DNA from: Lachnospiraceae bacterium G41
Lineage (GTDB): Bacteria; Bacillota; Clostridia; Lachnospirales; Lachnospiraceae
Length of the DNA stretch: 64,000 bases
NCBI GenBank assembly: GCA_900100245.1
Contig: FNEU01000001.1
Span: forward strand, 434,001 to 498,000
Direction: 5' to 3'
Under the pieces are notes generated by a model. The model did no database searches. It had not been told where the DNA came from and saw only the letters and a program-made list of their open reading frames with translations. Shown in pieces: positions 25,516 to 35,321 of the stretch (within the stretch, counting starts at the first letter, position 1; each line of letters opens with the position of its first letter). Made by a program: the position numbers and the translations under genes.

Positions 25516-28500
25516 CTAATCGTCGTCTCTAATCCATACTCTGGTCTTAAGAGCAGCGCTTGTAACCGAATCGTTTGATTTATTTGCAGTCTTGCCGGCC
25601 TCGGGTTTTTTAGTCGCAGCATTATTGTCTTTAAAATATATGGGTGCTGCGTCTTTTCTTTCAAATACTCTCGACTGTGTGTTAGTCTGCTGCGCATTAC
25701 CTGTTGCACCGGGTTTTTTAAGCGATGAGAACGAGGGCATTTCTTTTGAAGTGCCAGTACTTGTCGCAGGTTTTGCCTGCTGTGCGCTCGAAGGCTTTGC
25801 AGGTGATGCTGCTGATGTCGTATTTGAGCCTGTAGGGGCTTTATATGCGCTCTGGGGATTTTCATTGACATATTGTCTAATCTTTCCTTTAGGAGCGCTC
25901 TGAGGCTTTGAGGCGGGCTTTGCGGTAGCTGCGGCAACAATGCCTGATTTTTCTTCTTCCTTCTTTGCTTCGGTATCTTCTGCCTTGATAACCTCTGCTG
26001 CTTCCTTACGTTTCTTCTCTTCCTTCTTAAGCTTGTTCTTTGCTCTGTTTGCTGCCATCTTGTCTACAAACGCGAATGAAAGATGGAATCTTCTGACCGC
26101 GATATCATAAAGGAACAAAAGTGCCGCAATGATTAAAAGAGGAATCCAGAGATTAAATCTTGCTTTTACGAATTCGGGACTGTATTTAAATACCTCGTCG
26201 GGATTTTCAATAAATATACCGCCCGTGCTTGCAGCGAATTCGTCAAGCAGGGTATTTTCGGGATAGAATCTGTACTCAAGCGAATACTGCATGATTGCGG
26301 CAGTATTGATGGAGCTTACTATCTCACCCTTATCCTTTTGCTGTACGTTAATCGTATAAATACCGGTATCCTTGGTATCTACCTGAGCTTCATATACGCC
26401 GGGTTTTTTAGGATCAAGTTCTACTTCCTTGGGGTTTCCTTCCTCGTCGTAAACTATTGCTATTACCTTGGTATCCGCAGAGTATTCCTCCGTAGTATAA
26501 GTGATGGTAGCCTTGTTGCCGTTTTGTTCCACATTGGCATAGGTACCCTCCATTCCGTTGTCTTCGGATACAAGTTTTATGATGTTATGCCATAAAAGAG
26601 GCGTATTATCCCAGTTCGAATATTCCGCGGACCATTCACCGTTAACATCGGAAGTCCATGCGACTGTTTTGCCTAGACCATATTGCCAGTACGAGAGAAT
26701 CGGATCGTGCTGGAAGGATTCAAGCAAATCGATTGACCTTTCTTTCTTCATGGTTGCCACATAGCCGTAAAGCTGAGGCATGCCGTCTTTTACGACATCT
26801 CTTATAATCTTGTCGTTACTTGTAACTTCAGGCGTAAATACCTCGTTTACAAGATATGTATTCGATGCAAGGAATACTTCCTGTGCGAAGATTCTCGGAA
26901 GGTCGGTCGTATTGTCGGAATAGAAAATTCTACCGCCGCCCTGTGTTGCCAGATCGTTTAAAAGCTGATCGTTACAGCCGCTTCCGACTGCCACACATGA
27001 AAGTGTAATACCTGCATTATTGATGATTTTAAGGAGTCCGTCATAACCCGAATTGTAATCCTGTCCGTCTGTAAGAAGGATAATATGCTTAATCATAGCA
27101 TCGGAGCCGTTAATATCTTTTACGGCCGCTTCGAGTGCGGGGTAAATACTTGTACCGCCGCCACTTGGAATCGAGAAAATCATCTGCTGAATCTTGTCGG
27201 GATCTTCTACATTCTGGAGAGGTACAACTCTTGAATAAGCATCGTCGAATGCAATTACTTCGACATAGTCTTCGGGTCTTAAATAATCAACGGCTGCTGC
27301 CGCGGATTTCTTGGCCAAATCAAGATATGATTCGATACCGTCCGATGCATCCATTGAACCGGAATGGTCGATAACCATTGCCATAGCCATCGTAGGTATT
27401 TCGTTTTCTCCGTTAATATCCATATATACGGGAGACATCTCTTCAAGTAATGTATCCCTGTAACCGCCGACTGCATACGAAGACTCACCACCGGTGATAA
27501 TTAAACCGCCGCCGTTGTTTTTAACATATTCGTTTAAGATATCAAGAAATCCTTCACGTAAATCGGCTTCGTATACGTCCACCAAAACTACTGCCGAATA
27601 CTGCATGAGTGACGGCATATCAACAGGCACCGTACCGGGTGTAACCGTATCGTATCCTACATCGATGGATTCGAGGATTTTCTTGTAGTTTTTAGCATTA
27701 CCCTCGCTGCCTTCTACTACAAGTAAAGGAAGCGTGGTTTCGATATTTGTATATGATGCAAACTCGTTGTTAACGGTGATTGTATCTTTTTCGGACTCTA
27801 CTACAACCTTATAAGTCTTAAGACCTTCGTCAGACTGGGTATCGGAGAAGATAAGCTGATTGGTACCTTTTTGAAGATGTACGTCCTGCTCACCCTTTAA
27901 GGTACGACCTGCATAAAGTTTAACCTTGGCATTGCAGGCAACGTTACTTTCAACTTCTACCTCGATATTGAATTTCTCGCCGATTCCTGCCTGTGTGGGG
28001 ATTGAAAGATCCGATACATATACTTCGTCGGAGATGTTTTCTTCTATCTTTTTAATCTCAAAAGCACAGCCGCTTGAAATAATATCGGGCGCTACACTTT
28101 TAAGAGAGCCTTCGTTTTCGTTTCCGTCGGTAATAAGAACTATTCTTCCCGCGGAATCATCGGGTAATTGTGATAATGCAATCTTAACCGCATCTTCAAG
28201 ATTGGTCGCACCCGTATTTACATCCGTCTGGAATTTGGAGAATGCCAGATTTTCGGATACAAACTGCTCCACTCTAGTATCTTCGCCAAATGCTATGACA
28301 CCGACATGGTCATTCTTTTTCTTGTTTTTAACCGATTCGTTTACAAAAGAAATAATATCCTGCCTGCTGTCTCTGACCGAATCGGAAACATCAAGAAGGT
28401 AAATCGTAGTCGTACTCTTGCCGGTAAATTTGAGCGACAAGCCCGAAAGAGCGAATATCAAAATAAGAAACAGAATGGATCTTATGACAATCTGTCCGAC

Positions 28501-28608
28501 TTTACTGCCTTTTTCTCTTGTAAACATGAAACGCTGCGTTACGATTAAAAACAGCGCTGCCACGGGTATTAAAAGCAAATACCACGGGTTTTCAAATGAT
28601 ATCGACAT
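25516..28608 (-). CDS. Large VWA-domain membrane protein with GATase-like insert
   Basis: A 1030-residue protein. Two N-terminal spans flank a BatA-like start; a first VWA domain has the MIDAS motif DVSDS (Asp73, Ser75, Ser77); a glutamine-amidotransferase-like segment follows (GGGLIITGGESSYAVGGY, about 365-385); a second VWA has DHSGSM; a final span near 820 leads into a 195-residue Lys/Ala/Pro/Ser-rich cytoplasmic tail. VWA proteins bind partners through metal and are paired with MoxR chaperones. It is the last member of the MoxR-DUF58-VWA run, 14 bp after the smaller VWA gene. Likely an envelope or surface-assembly role. Confidence 0.85.
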   Translation of the reverse strand: MSISFENPWYLLLIPVAALFLIVTQRFMFTREKGSKVGQIVIRSILFLILIFALSGLSLKFTGKSTTTIYLLDVSDSVRDSRQDIISFVNESVKNKKKNDHVGVIAFGEDTRVEQFVSENLAFSKFQTDVNTGATNLEDAVKIALSQLPDDSAGRIVLITDGNENEGSLKSVAPDIISSGCAFEIKKIEENISDEVYVSDLSIPTQAGIGEKFNIEVEVESNVACNAKVKLYAGRTLKGEQDVHLQKGTNQLIFSDTQSDEGLKTYKVVVESEKDTITVNNEFASYTNIETTLPLLVVEGSEGNAKNYKKILESIDVGYDTVTPGTVPVDMPSLMQYSAVVLVDVYEADLREGFLDILNEYVKNNGGGLIITGGESSYAVGGYRDTLLEEMSPVYMDINGENEIPTMAMAMVIDHSGSMDASDGIESYLDLAKKSAAAAVDYLRPEDYVEVIAFDDAYSRVVPLQNVEDPDKIQQMIFSIPSGGGTSIYPALEAAVKDINGSDAMIKHIILLTDGQDYNSGYDGLLKIINNAGITLSCVAVGSGCNDQLLNDLATQGGGRIFYSDNTTDLPRIFAQEVFLASNTYLVNEVFTPEVTSNDKIIRDVVKDGMPQLYGYVATMKKERSIDLLESFQHDPILSYWQYGLGKTVAWTSDVNGEWSAEYSNWDNTPLLWHNIIKLVSEDNGMEGTYANVEQNGNKATITYTTEEYSADTKVIAIVYDEEGNPKEVELDPKKPGVYEAQVDTKDTGIYTINVQQKDKGEIVSSINTAAIMQYSLEYRFYPENTLLDEFAASTGGIFIENPDEVFKYSPEFVKARFNLWIPLLIIAALLFLYDIAVRRFHLSFAFVDKMAANRAKNKLKKEEKKRKEAAEVIKAEDTEAKKEEEKSGIVAAATAKPASKPQSAPKGKIRQYVNENPQSAYKAPTGSNTTSAASPAKPSSAQQAKPATSTGTSKEMPSFSSLKKPGATGNAQQTNTQSRVFERKDAAPIYFKDNNAATKKPEAGKTANKSNDSVTSAALKTRVWIRDDD

Positions 28609-28622
28609 ATCTTTCCCCTAAA

Positions 28623-30446
28623 CTATTTCCTCAGGCTGAATATCCATTCAAGCGCAAGAAGGATAAGTGAAAGTAAAATAATAAAGTTTCTTAAATTGAA
28701 TATACCTTTTACTTCGGTAACGACTTTATCGTCGCCCGAAGAAATCATTGAAGGATGAGTATCTATCTTGCTCTCCGATACAGGGAAGTTAACAGCAAAA
28801 ACTTCTGTATTATCCTCTTCCCTTAGTGTCTGAGTGATAGAATAAATACCCATTTCCTTTGTATCGTTAAAGTTAAAGCGGTAATCGGATAAAGTAACTT
28901 CATCTCCGTTGGGTTTTGTGACTACGGGAAGTTCTCCGTCCACATTTGTATTAACGGATACCGAATCACCGCTGTTATAAACATAGTTTGTTACCATTCC
29001 GCCCTGTACGCATTCATTTACGAGATTGTACATAAGAAGCGGGAATTCCATATAAAGAGGAAAATCCGAATTGTGAATATCAAATCCCAACATCGCATAT
29101 GTTCTGCCCTGGTTTTCACCGATAAAGGCAATATCGTGCGAGTTCTCTTTTTCGTTTCCCTGTGCCTCAAGGAAAGGAGTTGCGTAATCCGGAACATCAT
29201 ATGTATACGATCTTGAAACCGCAAACGATAATCCGTCCAGATACTTGGTTACTTTAGAGTCCACTCCGTTTACGATACAGCCGTCATCAAGGATATCGTC
29301 TATCGGAGCAATTTCGTCACACTCTGCACCTATAACAATGATGTTTCCTGTCTCGGGAAGTTTCGCGGGTACCATTCCGTCAAACACGTATAAATCAAAG
29401 CCCTGCTTTGCAAAATCTTCAAAGCTGTTGATATCTTCCGACTTAATAACCGAAATACCGGGAATAATCTTAAGCGCATTCTCAAGATACATATTTCTCT
29501 TGGTCATCAAAAGAACCGTACTTTCTTTTTCTTCAGTTAAAACATCATAACAGATATTGTCTAAATCACTCGCATCCTTGCCCGAAACCTGAGCAAAGAA
29601 TACATTGTCTTCAAGTTCAATGTCTTCAAAATAAACAACCGATGAAGAAGACTCTTCTATCTCAACTTCCTTGGTTGCTACAAGATTTTCTCCCTGGTAA
29701 ATGGATACGTCTCTTTTAACAGGTTCTTTGCAGTAGTTGGTAACTTTTACGAGGACATCAAGCTGATTGTCTTTTAAGCCGTGGCTTACATAATCAATGG
29801 ATACGTTATCCATCTCCGAATAAACGTCTACGACTATGGCATCAAGATTTTCGACATCCACATTGCTGTCGGTGATTATAAGGGTCTGCAGTCCTTTTGA
29901 ATCCATTGCAAGCGATTTGGCCATCTGTACGCCTTCAGAGGCATCTCCCGGATAATTGCTTAACTCAAGATTTTTAATCTGCTCTATGATATCACTCTTG
30001 CTCTGTGATTTGCTTGATAAAAGAATCGAGTTTCGATCCGATGTAATTAGGGAAATTTCCGTACCGTTTCTTAATTTTTTAACATAAGAAACTGCTTCGT
30101 CCTTGGCCTTGTCAAACCTCGTCTGATTCTCATCGTACATAAAGCCCATACTGGCCGAAGTATCGATGACTACGCAGGCTTTACCACTAGAAACAAGACC
30201 TGACAGAAAATAAGGGCTCGTAAGTGCTGCGATAAGCACAAGGAGCGTTATAATCTGCAAGATCATAAGCCAGTTCTTTTTTAATTTTTCCCATGGTGTA
30301 TTGGCTCTGTCGTTTTTTACCATTTCTCTCCAAAGATAGAGAGAGGCAACTTTCTGTTCCTTGGCCTTCTGTTTCATCATGTACATGATGATAATAACCG
30401 GAACAAGTATTACTAAAAACAACGGCCATAAATGAGTAAATTTCAT
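28623..30446 (-). CDS. BatA/VWA-domain membrane protein
   Basis: A 607-residue protein. Residues 1-80 form the BatA N-terminal module (two spans around a Trp-rich loop). A VWA domain follows with a complete MIDAS start (DTSASM, Asp95-Ser97-Ser99). The middle and C-terminal part is a beta-rich outer region, and a single span precedes the end (FIILLSLILLALEWIFSLRK). It is 24 bp after the DUF58 gene. In the conserved MoxR neighbourhood such proteins are thought to be folded or activated by the ATPase. Confidence 0.85.
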   Translation of the reverse strand: MKFTHLWPLFLVILVPVIIIMYMMKQKAKEQKVASLYLWREMVKNDRANTPWEKLKKNWLMILQIITLLVLIAALTSPYFLSGLVSSGKACVVIDTSASMGFMYDENQTRFDKAKDEAVSYVKKLRNGTEISLITSDRNSILLSSKSQSKSDIIEQIKNLELSNYPGDASEGVQMAKSLAMDSKGLQTLIITDSNVDVENLDAIVVDVYSEMDNVSIDYVSHGLKDNQLDVLVKVTNYCKEPVKRDVSIYQGENLVATKEVEIEESSSSVVYFEDIELEDNVFFAQVSGKDASDLDNICYDVLTEEKESTVLLMTKRNMYLENALKIIPGISVIKSEDINSFEDFAKQGFDLYVFDGMVPAKLPETGNIIVIGAECDEIAPIDDILDDGCIVNGVDSKVTKYLDGLSFAVSRSYTYDVPDYATPFLEAQGNEKENSHDIAFIGENQGRTYAMLGFDIHNSDFPLYMEFPLLMYNLVNECVQGGMVTNYVYNSGDSVSVNTNVDGELPVVTKPNGDEVTLSDYRFNFNDTKEMGIYSITQTLREEDNTEVFAVNFPVSESKIDTHPSMISSGDDKVVTEVKGIFNLRNFIILLSLILLALEWIFSLRK

Positions 30447-30470
30447 TTATATTTCCTGCTTAAAGCGTAT

Positions 30471-31340
30471 TTATACTTTCTTTGCAAGCTTTGCAAGCGA
30501 TGAGAAGAAAAGGCTGTCAAAGCTTTCGGACGAACATACTCTTATGTATGTTACGCCGTATTTTTTACACATATTTTCTGTATCGGTTAAAAATGCATTA
30601 AGTGAATCCTTGTATGTTTTAATAGCCGATGCATTAAAGGATACTCTTAATTCTCCCAAGAATTCCGAATCCTGCAGATTTAATGTTCCTTCGTATCTCG
30701 GATCTAATTCTTCATCGGATAAAACATGGATTAATACAACGTCCTGCTTCTTGTATTTTAAATATTTTACGGTCTCGTCGAGTTCATCTGTGTAACCGTC
30801 GGTAATCAGAAAAGAAAGACCTCTGTTTTTGAATTCCTTTTCTTTTACGCTCTTAAACAAATCGTTTGCACCACCCATCGGAGCTTCTTCGATGAATTTA
30901 ATGCATCGTATAAATGCCTGCATTCCCGAATAGCTGCCTGCGGTTACGACGTGATTGTCTTTTAGGGTGTTTATATAGAGTCTGTCGCCGTTTTCAAGCA
31001 CGATATAGCTTAACGCACCTGCGATTCTTTTGGCGCAGACTTCCTTGGAATGCTCGCCGTATTTCATGGATTCGCTGCAGTCCAAAAAGATCTGGAACAC
31101 ACCTTCCTTTTCTTCCATGAAAAGCTTTACAAATAGCTTGTCAAAACGTGCGTAGGCGTTCCAGTCTATACGTCTGATGTCGTCTCCGAGCATGTATTCC
31201 CTGAAGTCCGAAAACTCTACGGAATTACCCTTGGAATTACTCTTTCTGCCGCCGGCCTGACCGCTGGCGATATTAAGAGCGATACTCATGCGAAGCGTAT
31301 GCAGTTTTTCATAAAATTCGCTGTTAAATATCTGTTCCAT
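30471..31340 (-). CDS. DUF58 protein (VWA-like, MoxR partner)
   Basis: A 289-residue cytosolic protein with the DUF58 signature around residues 50-75 (YMLGDDIRRIDWNAYARFDKL) and a degenerate VWA fold (IFLDCSESMKYG). The family is almost always encoded next to a MoxR ATPase, here 3 bp upstream, and next to VWA proteins, here downstream. AAGGAA precedes the ATG. It probably adapts the ATPase to the membrane VWA proteins. Confidence 0.9.
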   Translation of the reverse strand: MEQIFNSEFYEKLHTLRMSIALNIASGQAGGRKSNSKGNSVEFSDFREYMLGDDIRRIDWNAYARFDKLFVKLFMEEKEGVFQIFLDCSESMKYGEHSKEVCAKRIAGALSYIVLENGDRLYINTLKDNHVVTAGSYSGMQAFIRCIKFIEEAPMGGANDLFKSVKEKEFKNRGLSFLITDGYTDELDETVKYLKYKKQDVVLIHVLSDEELDPRYEGTLNLQDSEFLGELRVSFNASAIKTYKDSLNAFLTDTENMCKKYGVTYIRVCSSESFDSLFFSSLAKLAKKV

Positions 31341-31343
31341 TTA

Positions 31344-32327
31344 TTATTCCTTGGGAATACTTGATACAATCTTCTTAACTATCTGGTCTGTGGTAATGCC
31401 TTCTGCAAGTGCTTCGAACGAAAGCGTTACTCTGTGACGAAGTGCAGGAAGCGCTACGCTTTCAACATCCGCAAACGAAACATTGTATCTGCCTTCAAGC
31501 ATTGCTTTTGCTCTGGCTGTCTTAAAGATTGCCTGTGCGGCTCTGGGTGAAGCACCGACAGAAATATATTTCTTTGCAAGCTCGTTTGCGCCGGGAACCT
31601 CGGGATGTGTACCGATTACCAAGCGAAGCGCAAATGCTTCAACTTCTTCAGCCATAGGGATTTCATTTACATACTGTCTGATATTCATAATGTCATCGCC
31701 TGAAAGAACAGGATTAAGAACTGTTTCCTTGTTCGTAACGGTGATGTCCATAATCTTTTTAAGTTCCGCAAACGTAGGAAAATCAACCTGAATCTTGAAC
31801 AAGAAACGGTCGAGCTGTGCTTCGGGAAGAGGATATGTACCTTCGTTCTCGATAGGGTTCTGAGTTGCAAGCACCATAAAAGGCTCCGACAGAGGATATG
31901 TATTGTTACCTACAGTAACCGTATGTTCCTGCATGGCTTCAAGAAGAGCCGACTGAGTCTTTGGTGTTGCACGGTTTATTTCGTCTGCAAGCAAAAGGTT
32001 TGCAAATACGGGGCCGGGCTGGAATTCGAATTCGTTTCTGCCCTCTTTTTTAACAATGATATCAGTACCCGTAACATCTGCAGGCATAAGGTCGGGAGTA
32101 AACTGAATACGTGAAAACTCCAGGTCACATACCTGAGCAAGTGCTTTTACAAGCTGTGTTTTACCTAATCCCGGAACACCTTCAAGAAGTACGTTACCGC
32201 CTGCTATCAAAGACAGAAGAACCTGTCTTACAACATCTTTCTGACCTATGATTGCCTTGCCGATTTCAGCCTCGGCAGCATTCATCTTGGCAATCATTCC
32301 CTTTAATTCCTGTTCGCTTGCGTTCAT
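31344..32327 (-). CDS. MoxR-family AAA+ ATPase
   Basis: A 327-residue ATPase with Walker A GVPGLGKT (50-57), Walker B LLLADE (111-116), the MoxR block NRATPKTQSALLEAMQE, sensor 1 (LATQNPIE) and the C-terminal lid. MoxR proteins act as chaperones that insert metals or activate VWA-containing partners. AAAGGAA precedes the ATG. The gene lies between the Gly-Gln-rich DUF4175-like gene and DUF58, in the usual order of this module. Confidence 0.95.
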   Translation of the reverse strand: MNASEQELKGMIAKMNAAEAEIGKAIIGQKDVVRQVLLSLIAGGNVLLEGVPGLGKTQLVKALAQVCDLEFSRIQFTPDLMPADVTGTDIIVKKEGRNEFEFQPGPVFANLLLADEINRATPKTQSALLEAMQEHTVTVGNNTYPLSEPFMVLATQNPIENEGTYPLPEAQLDRFLFKIQVDFPTFAELKKIMDITVTNKETVLNPVLSGDDIMNIRQYVNEIPMAEEVEAFALRLVIGTHPEVPGANELAKKYISVGASPRAAQAIFKTARAKAMLEGRYNVSFADVESVALPALRHRVTLSFEALAEGITTDQIVKKIVSSIPKE

Positions 32328-32353
32328 TTTGTTTTCCTTTCAAAAATGATTTA

Positions 32354-34300
32354 TTAGTTCATACTTTCAAAATAATTCTTTACAACATCCTTCATACTGT
32401 CGGGGATTTTACTGTGTTCCATGTTCTGATAAGCATCCTTGGTATAGTTGCCTATTACTTCACCATGGGTCTGTTTGTTGCCCGACCATACATATGAATA
32501 ATCCGAAGGAGTCATATTGGAGTTTCCGTCCTGATTTGCATATCCGGTGAGCTTTTCATTGGGATCCCAGTTGTCGGGAATCATCAGTGATTCATTTGGA
32601 TCAAGTACAAGATCCTGTTCGTTACCGATCTTGGAACCTGTATCCCATCCTGTTCCGCCATTGCCACCGCCACCACTTTGTCCGGGCTGGCCACTCTGAC
32701 CATCCTGACCGCTCTGGCCGGGCTGCTGTCCATCCTGACCGCTTTGACCATCCTGGCCGCTCTGGCCGCTTTGACCGGGCTGACCGCTTTGTCCGTCCTG
32801 GCCGCTTTGACCATCCTGTCCGCTCTGACCGCTTTGGCCAGGCTGCTGTCCGTCCTGACCGCTCTGTCCGCTCTGTCCGTCCTGGCCGCTTTGTCCGTCC
32901 TGACCGCTCTGACCCGGCTGTTGTCCGGGTTGCTGTCCCGGCTGTTGTCCGGGTTGCTGTCCGGGTTGCTGTCCGGGCTGCTGTCCCGGTTGCTGTCCGT
33001 TGGGATTCTGCTGACCTCCGGGCTGCTGTCCGTTAGGATTCTGCTGACCTCCGGGCTGCTGGCCTCCGTTGGGATTCATACCGCCGGGGTTAGGATTTTG
33101 GTTATTGCCGGGATTCTGATTTCCGTTATTACCCGGGTTTTGGTTTCCGTTATTGCCCGGGTTCTGTGAAGGATCCGAACCATTTGGATTCTGTCCGTTT
33201 TGACCATTCTGACCCTGTTGAGGATTCGTGGGATCTGGAGCACCGTTCTGCTGGCCGTTCTGACCATTCTGTCCGTCTTGCTGGCCGTTCTGGCCATTCT
33301 GTCCGTTCTGACCGTCCTGACCCTGATTGCCCTGTTCTCCGTTTGCATACTGATCCAGTTGCTGCTGCGCCTGAGAAGCGGTCTCGTCTGAAATCTCACC
33401 GTTCTCCTCAAGTTCCTTCTGCATCTGCTCTGCCAGTTTCTCAAGTTCTTCGTCCTGATTTTTCTTTGCGAGTTCCTCAAGGTCCTTGGCTATTTCAGCC
33501 TGGTCTTTGGGCTTTATTTCATCTTTCATTACCGAGTCTAGCGCATTCTGAATCGCCTCGGCTTCTCTTTTATTTTCATCAGGCTTTTCTTCGCCTATAT
33601 AATCGTAAATCTTATTTTCGAAACGCTCTTTTACCTTGTCGACCTCTGTAGAGTTTTCACTCTCGTCGAGTTCTTCCTTGGCTTCTTTTAGCATTTCATC
33701 GAGTTTTTCGATATCTTCTACACTGAGGTTGTGTGTTTCTTTTATCTCAGCCACAAGATTTTCAAGGTCTTCCTCAGCCTCTTTTTTCTCTTCCTGAAGA
33801 ATGTGATTCTCTATTGCGATATCCTTAGATTTCGCAGGTATCAAACCTGTTGTAAGTACAAACATCACACTTAAGAAGAAAAGAATAAAAGGAAGAGCCG
33901 TAAACTTCATGGGGAATACTTTTCTCATCGAAACACCTGAAGTTTTAACAAGCGTATCGGTCTTTTGCATATTCGAAAAAACATCGTGCTTGCCCTTTAA
34001 TTCCATAGAAGTGATTACTCTCTCGTTATAGCCCTTCGAATCGAGTCTTAAGGCTGCTTCCTTCATCGAAGGATAGCGAATAACGGTAATAATGACACCT
34101 ATTAAAATCGAAGCCATGCAAAGAAGAATTCCCACAAGTGTTGCGCTGTAAAAAGGCACAATCAGGGAAATAAGCTGCATCAGGCCCCAGAGCGCAAGAC
34201 CGATGATTATAAATAAAAGCAGGCCTTTTATGAATTTTATGAGACAAAGTCTTTTTCTTGCTCTTTTTATGAGGTTTTCAATCTTTTTATCTATTTCCAT
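32354..34300 (-). CDS. DUF4175-like membrane protein with Gly-Gln-rich repeat domain
   Basis: A 648-residue protein. Two spans near residues 20-65 and one near 140-160 are followed by an acidic coiled coil (about 170-310), then about 215 residues of low complexity, and a short globular end (WDTGSKIG..., residues 540-648). The repeat part passes through GQN, GNNGNQNP, QPGQ and Gly-Gln-X triplets that look collagen-like. The start is the ATG at 34300 with AGAGGTG before it, rather than an upstream GTG. It follows the ABC permease by 24 bp. The membrane and coil part resembles DUF4175 proteins that accompany MoxR operons. Confidence 0.75.
   Translation of the reverse strand: MEIDKKIENLIKRARKRLCLIKFIKGLLLFIIIGLALWGLMQLISLIVPFYSATLVGILLCMASILIGVIITVIRYPSMKEAALRLDSKGYNERVITSMELKGKHDVFSNMQKTDTLVKTSGVSMRKVFPMKFTALPFILFFLSVMFVLTTGLIPAKSKDIAIENHILQEEKKEAEEDLENLVAEIKETHNLSVEDIEKLDEMLKEAKEELDESENSTEVDKVKERFENKIYDYIGEEKPDENKREAEAIQNALDSVMKDEIKPKDQAEIAKDLEELAKKNQDEELEKLAEQMQKELEENGEISDETASQAQQQLDQYANGEQGNQGQDGQNGQNGQNGQQDGQNGQNGQQNGAPDPTNPQQGQNGQNGQNPNGSDPSQNPGNNGNQNPGNNGNQNPGNNQNPNPGGMNPNGGQQPGGQQNPNGQQPGGQQNPNGQQPGQQPGQQPGQQPGQQPGQQPGQQPGQSGQDGQSGQDGQSGQSGQDGQQPGQSGQSGQDGQSGQDGQSGQPGQSGQSGQDGQSGQDGQQPGQSGQDGQSGQPGQSGGGGNGGTGWDTGSKIGNEQDLVLDPNESLMIPDNWDPNEKLTGYANQDGNSNMTPSDYSYVWSGNKQTHGEVIGNYTKDAYQNMEHSKIPDSMKDVVKNYFESMN
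32660..33330. repeat. Coding low-complexity repeat tract (Gly-Gln-rich)
   Basis: About 670 bases of short imperfect repeats of 9-18 bases inside the DUF4175-like gene. Sub-blocks are distinguishable: Gly-Gln-X triplets (about 32675-32910), QPGQ units (32910-33060), GNNGNQNP units (33060-33180) and GQNGQ units (33190-33330). Such tracts expand and contract by slippage. Other reading frames stay open across it by composition and are not genes. Confidence 0.85.
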
Positions 34301-34324
34301 AAAAATCACCTCTTTTCGAAAAAA

Positions 34325-35320
34325 TTACTGTTTCTGTGCTATGCTCACGTTTTTCGTTCTTTCCTTAGTTTTTCCTTTTACGGGATTTAAAATAGCAGCG
34401 GAAAGTCTTAATACTCCGAGTGAGATAAGAATCATTTCAACCATACTGATCGGTGTCCAGAGTTTCATAAGGATATTATTCTCGCTGAAATGAGGCAGGA
34501 CATCCGTTCCGCAAAGTGAAATCATACCCTTAAGTGAATAATAGTCACCAAAATCGTATCCGATGGTATTGCCCAAAACGTCATATATCATAAGTATGGG
34601 ATTGAATGTACCGAGTAACATCAAAAAGTCTCCGTTTATAAAATGCGGATCTGTTATCCATGCAAATGCATTTTTGTCATAATAAAGTGTTTCGTTTATC
34701 ATCGCTATAATCGACTGAATGACAAACGGAGTTGAAAGTGTAACTGAAAAATAAATCATTACAAAAAGATATGTAAGTATTACCGATACAATAGTATTTT
34801 TCGTAAGTGCCGAGAAGAATATTCCGAAGCACGAAATAAATCCGATAAATACAAGCAGTACCACTCCTATATAAAGCAACTGGAAGAATGATATACCGCC
34901 GTAAATAAACACTATCGCAAGAAGCGGGAATGTGGATATTACCATGAGTGCAAGGAATATAAAGTCTGAGCCGTATTTGCCTTTGATAATCTCCCACGGA
35001 GTCATTCTCGTGGTAAGTAATACATCAAGCGTCTGTCTTTCTTTTTCAAGAGAAATACTTCCTGCGGTAATCGCGGGAGTAAGGAATAACAAAAGTGTTG
35101 CTTCCACAAATACCATTGCAATAAGATACCATGCAAGTACTCTGTAAGAGCATGCCGATTCAACGGATGAAATCATTATTCCAAGGAAAAAGCATAATGA
35201 AATAGGTGCCAGAAACATATTGATTATAAGCATGATAATCATTATTTTCGGGCGCTTCATATCAATGGTCATTTCTTTGTATAAAACGGCATTTGTTTTA
35301 TTCTTTTTAGGCTTACTCAT
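34325..35320 (-). CDS. ABC-2 type permease
   Basis: A 331-residue permease with about six spans. The motif LEKERQTLDVLLTTRMTPWEIIKGK after the second span is the coupling helix of ABC-2 exporters. AAGGAG precedes the ATG, one base after the ATPase stop. With the adjacent ATPase it forms a complete exporter or gliding-type (GldA/GldF-like) transport pair. Its cargo is unknown; its place in the MoxR/VWA operon suggests envelope assembly. Confidence 0.9.
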   Translation of the reverse strand: MSKPKKNKTNAVLYKEMTIDMKRPKIMIIMLIINMFLAPISLCFFLGIMISSVESACSYRVLAWYLIAMVFVEATLLLFLTPAITAGSISLEKERQTLDVLLTTRMTPWEIIKGKYGSDFIFLALMVISTFPLLAIVFIYGGISFFQLLYIGVVLLVFIGFISCFGIFFSALTKNTIVSVILTYLFVMIYFSVTLSTPFVIQSIIAMINETLYYDKNAFAWITDPHFINGDFLMLLGTFNPILMIYDVLGNTIGYDFGDYYSLKGMISLCGTDVLPHFSENNILMKLWTPISMVEMILISLGVLRLSAAILNPVKGKTKERTKNVSIAQKQ

Positions 35321-35321
35321 A

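Noticed and set aside
32660-33330. Regular repeats that could suggest a CRISPR array
   Set aside because: The units are short, lack unique spacers and are in frame within a coding sequence.
32587-33651. Several long open frames opposite and across the Gly-Gln-rich gene
   Set aside because: They are kept open by the repeat composition, have no ribosome-binding sites and encode Asp/Arg/Pro or Leu/Ala/Thr-rich nonsense; the minus-strand DUF4175-like frame explains the region.
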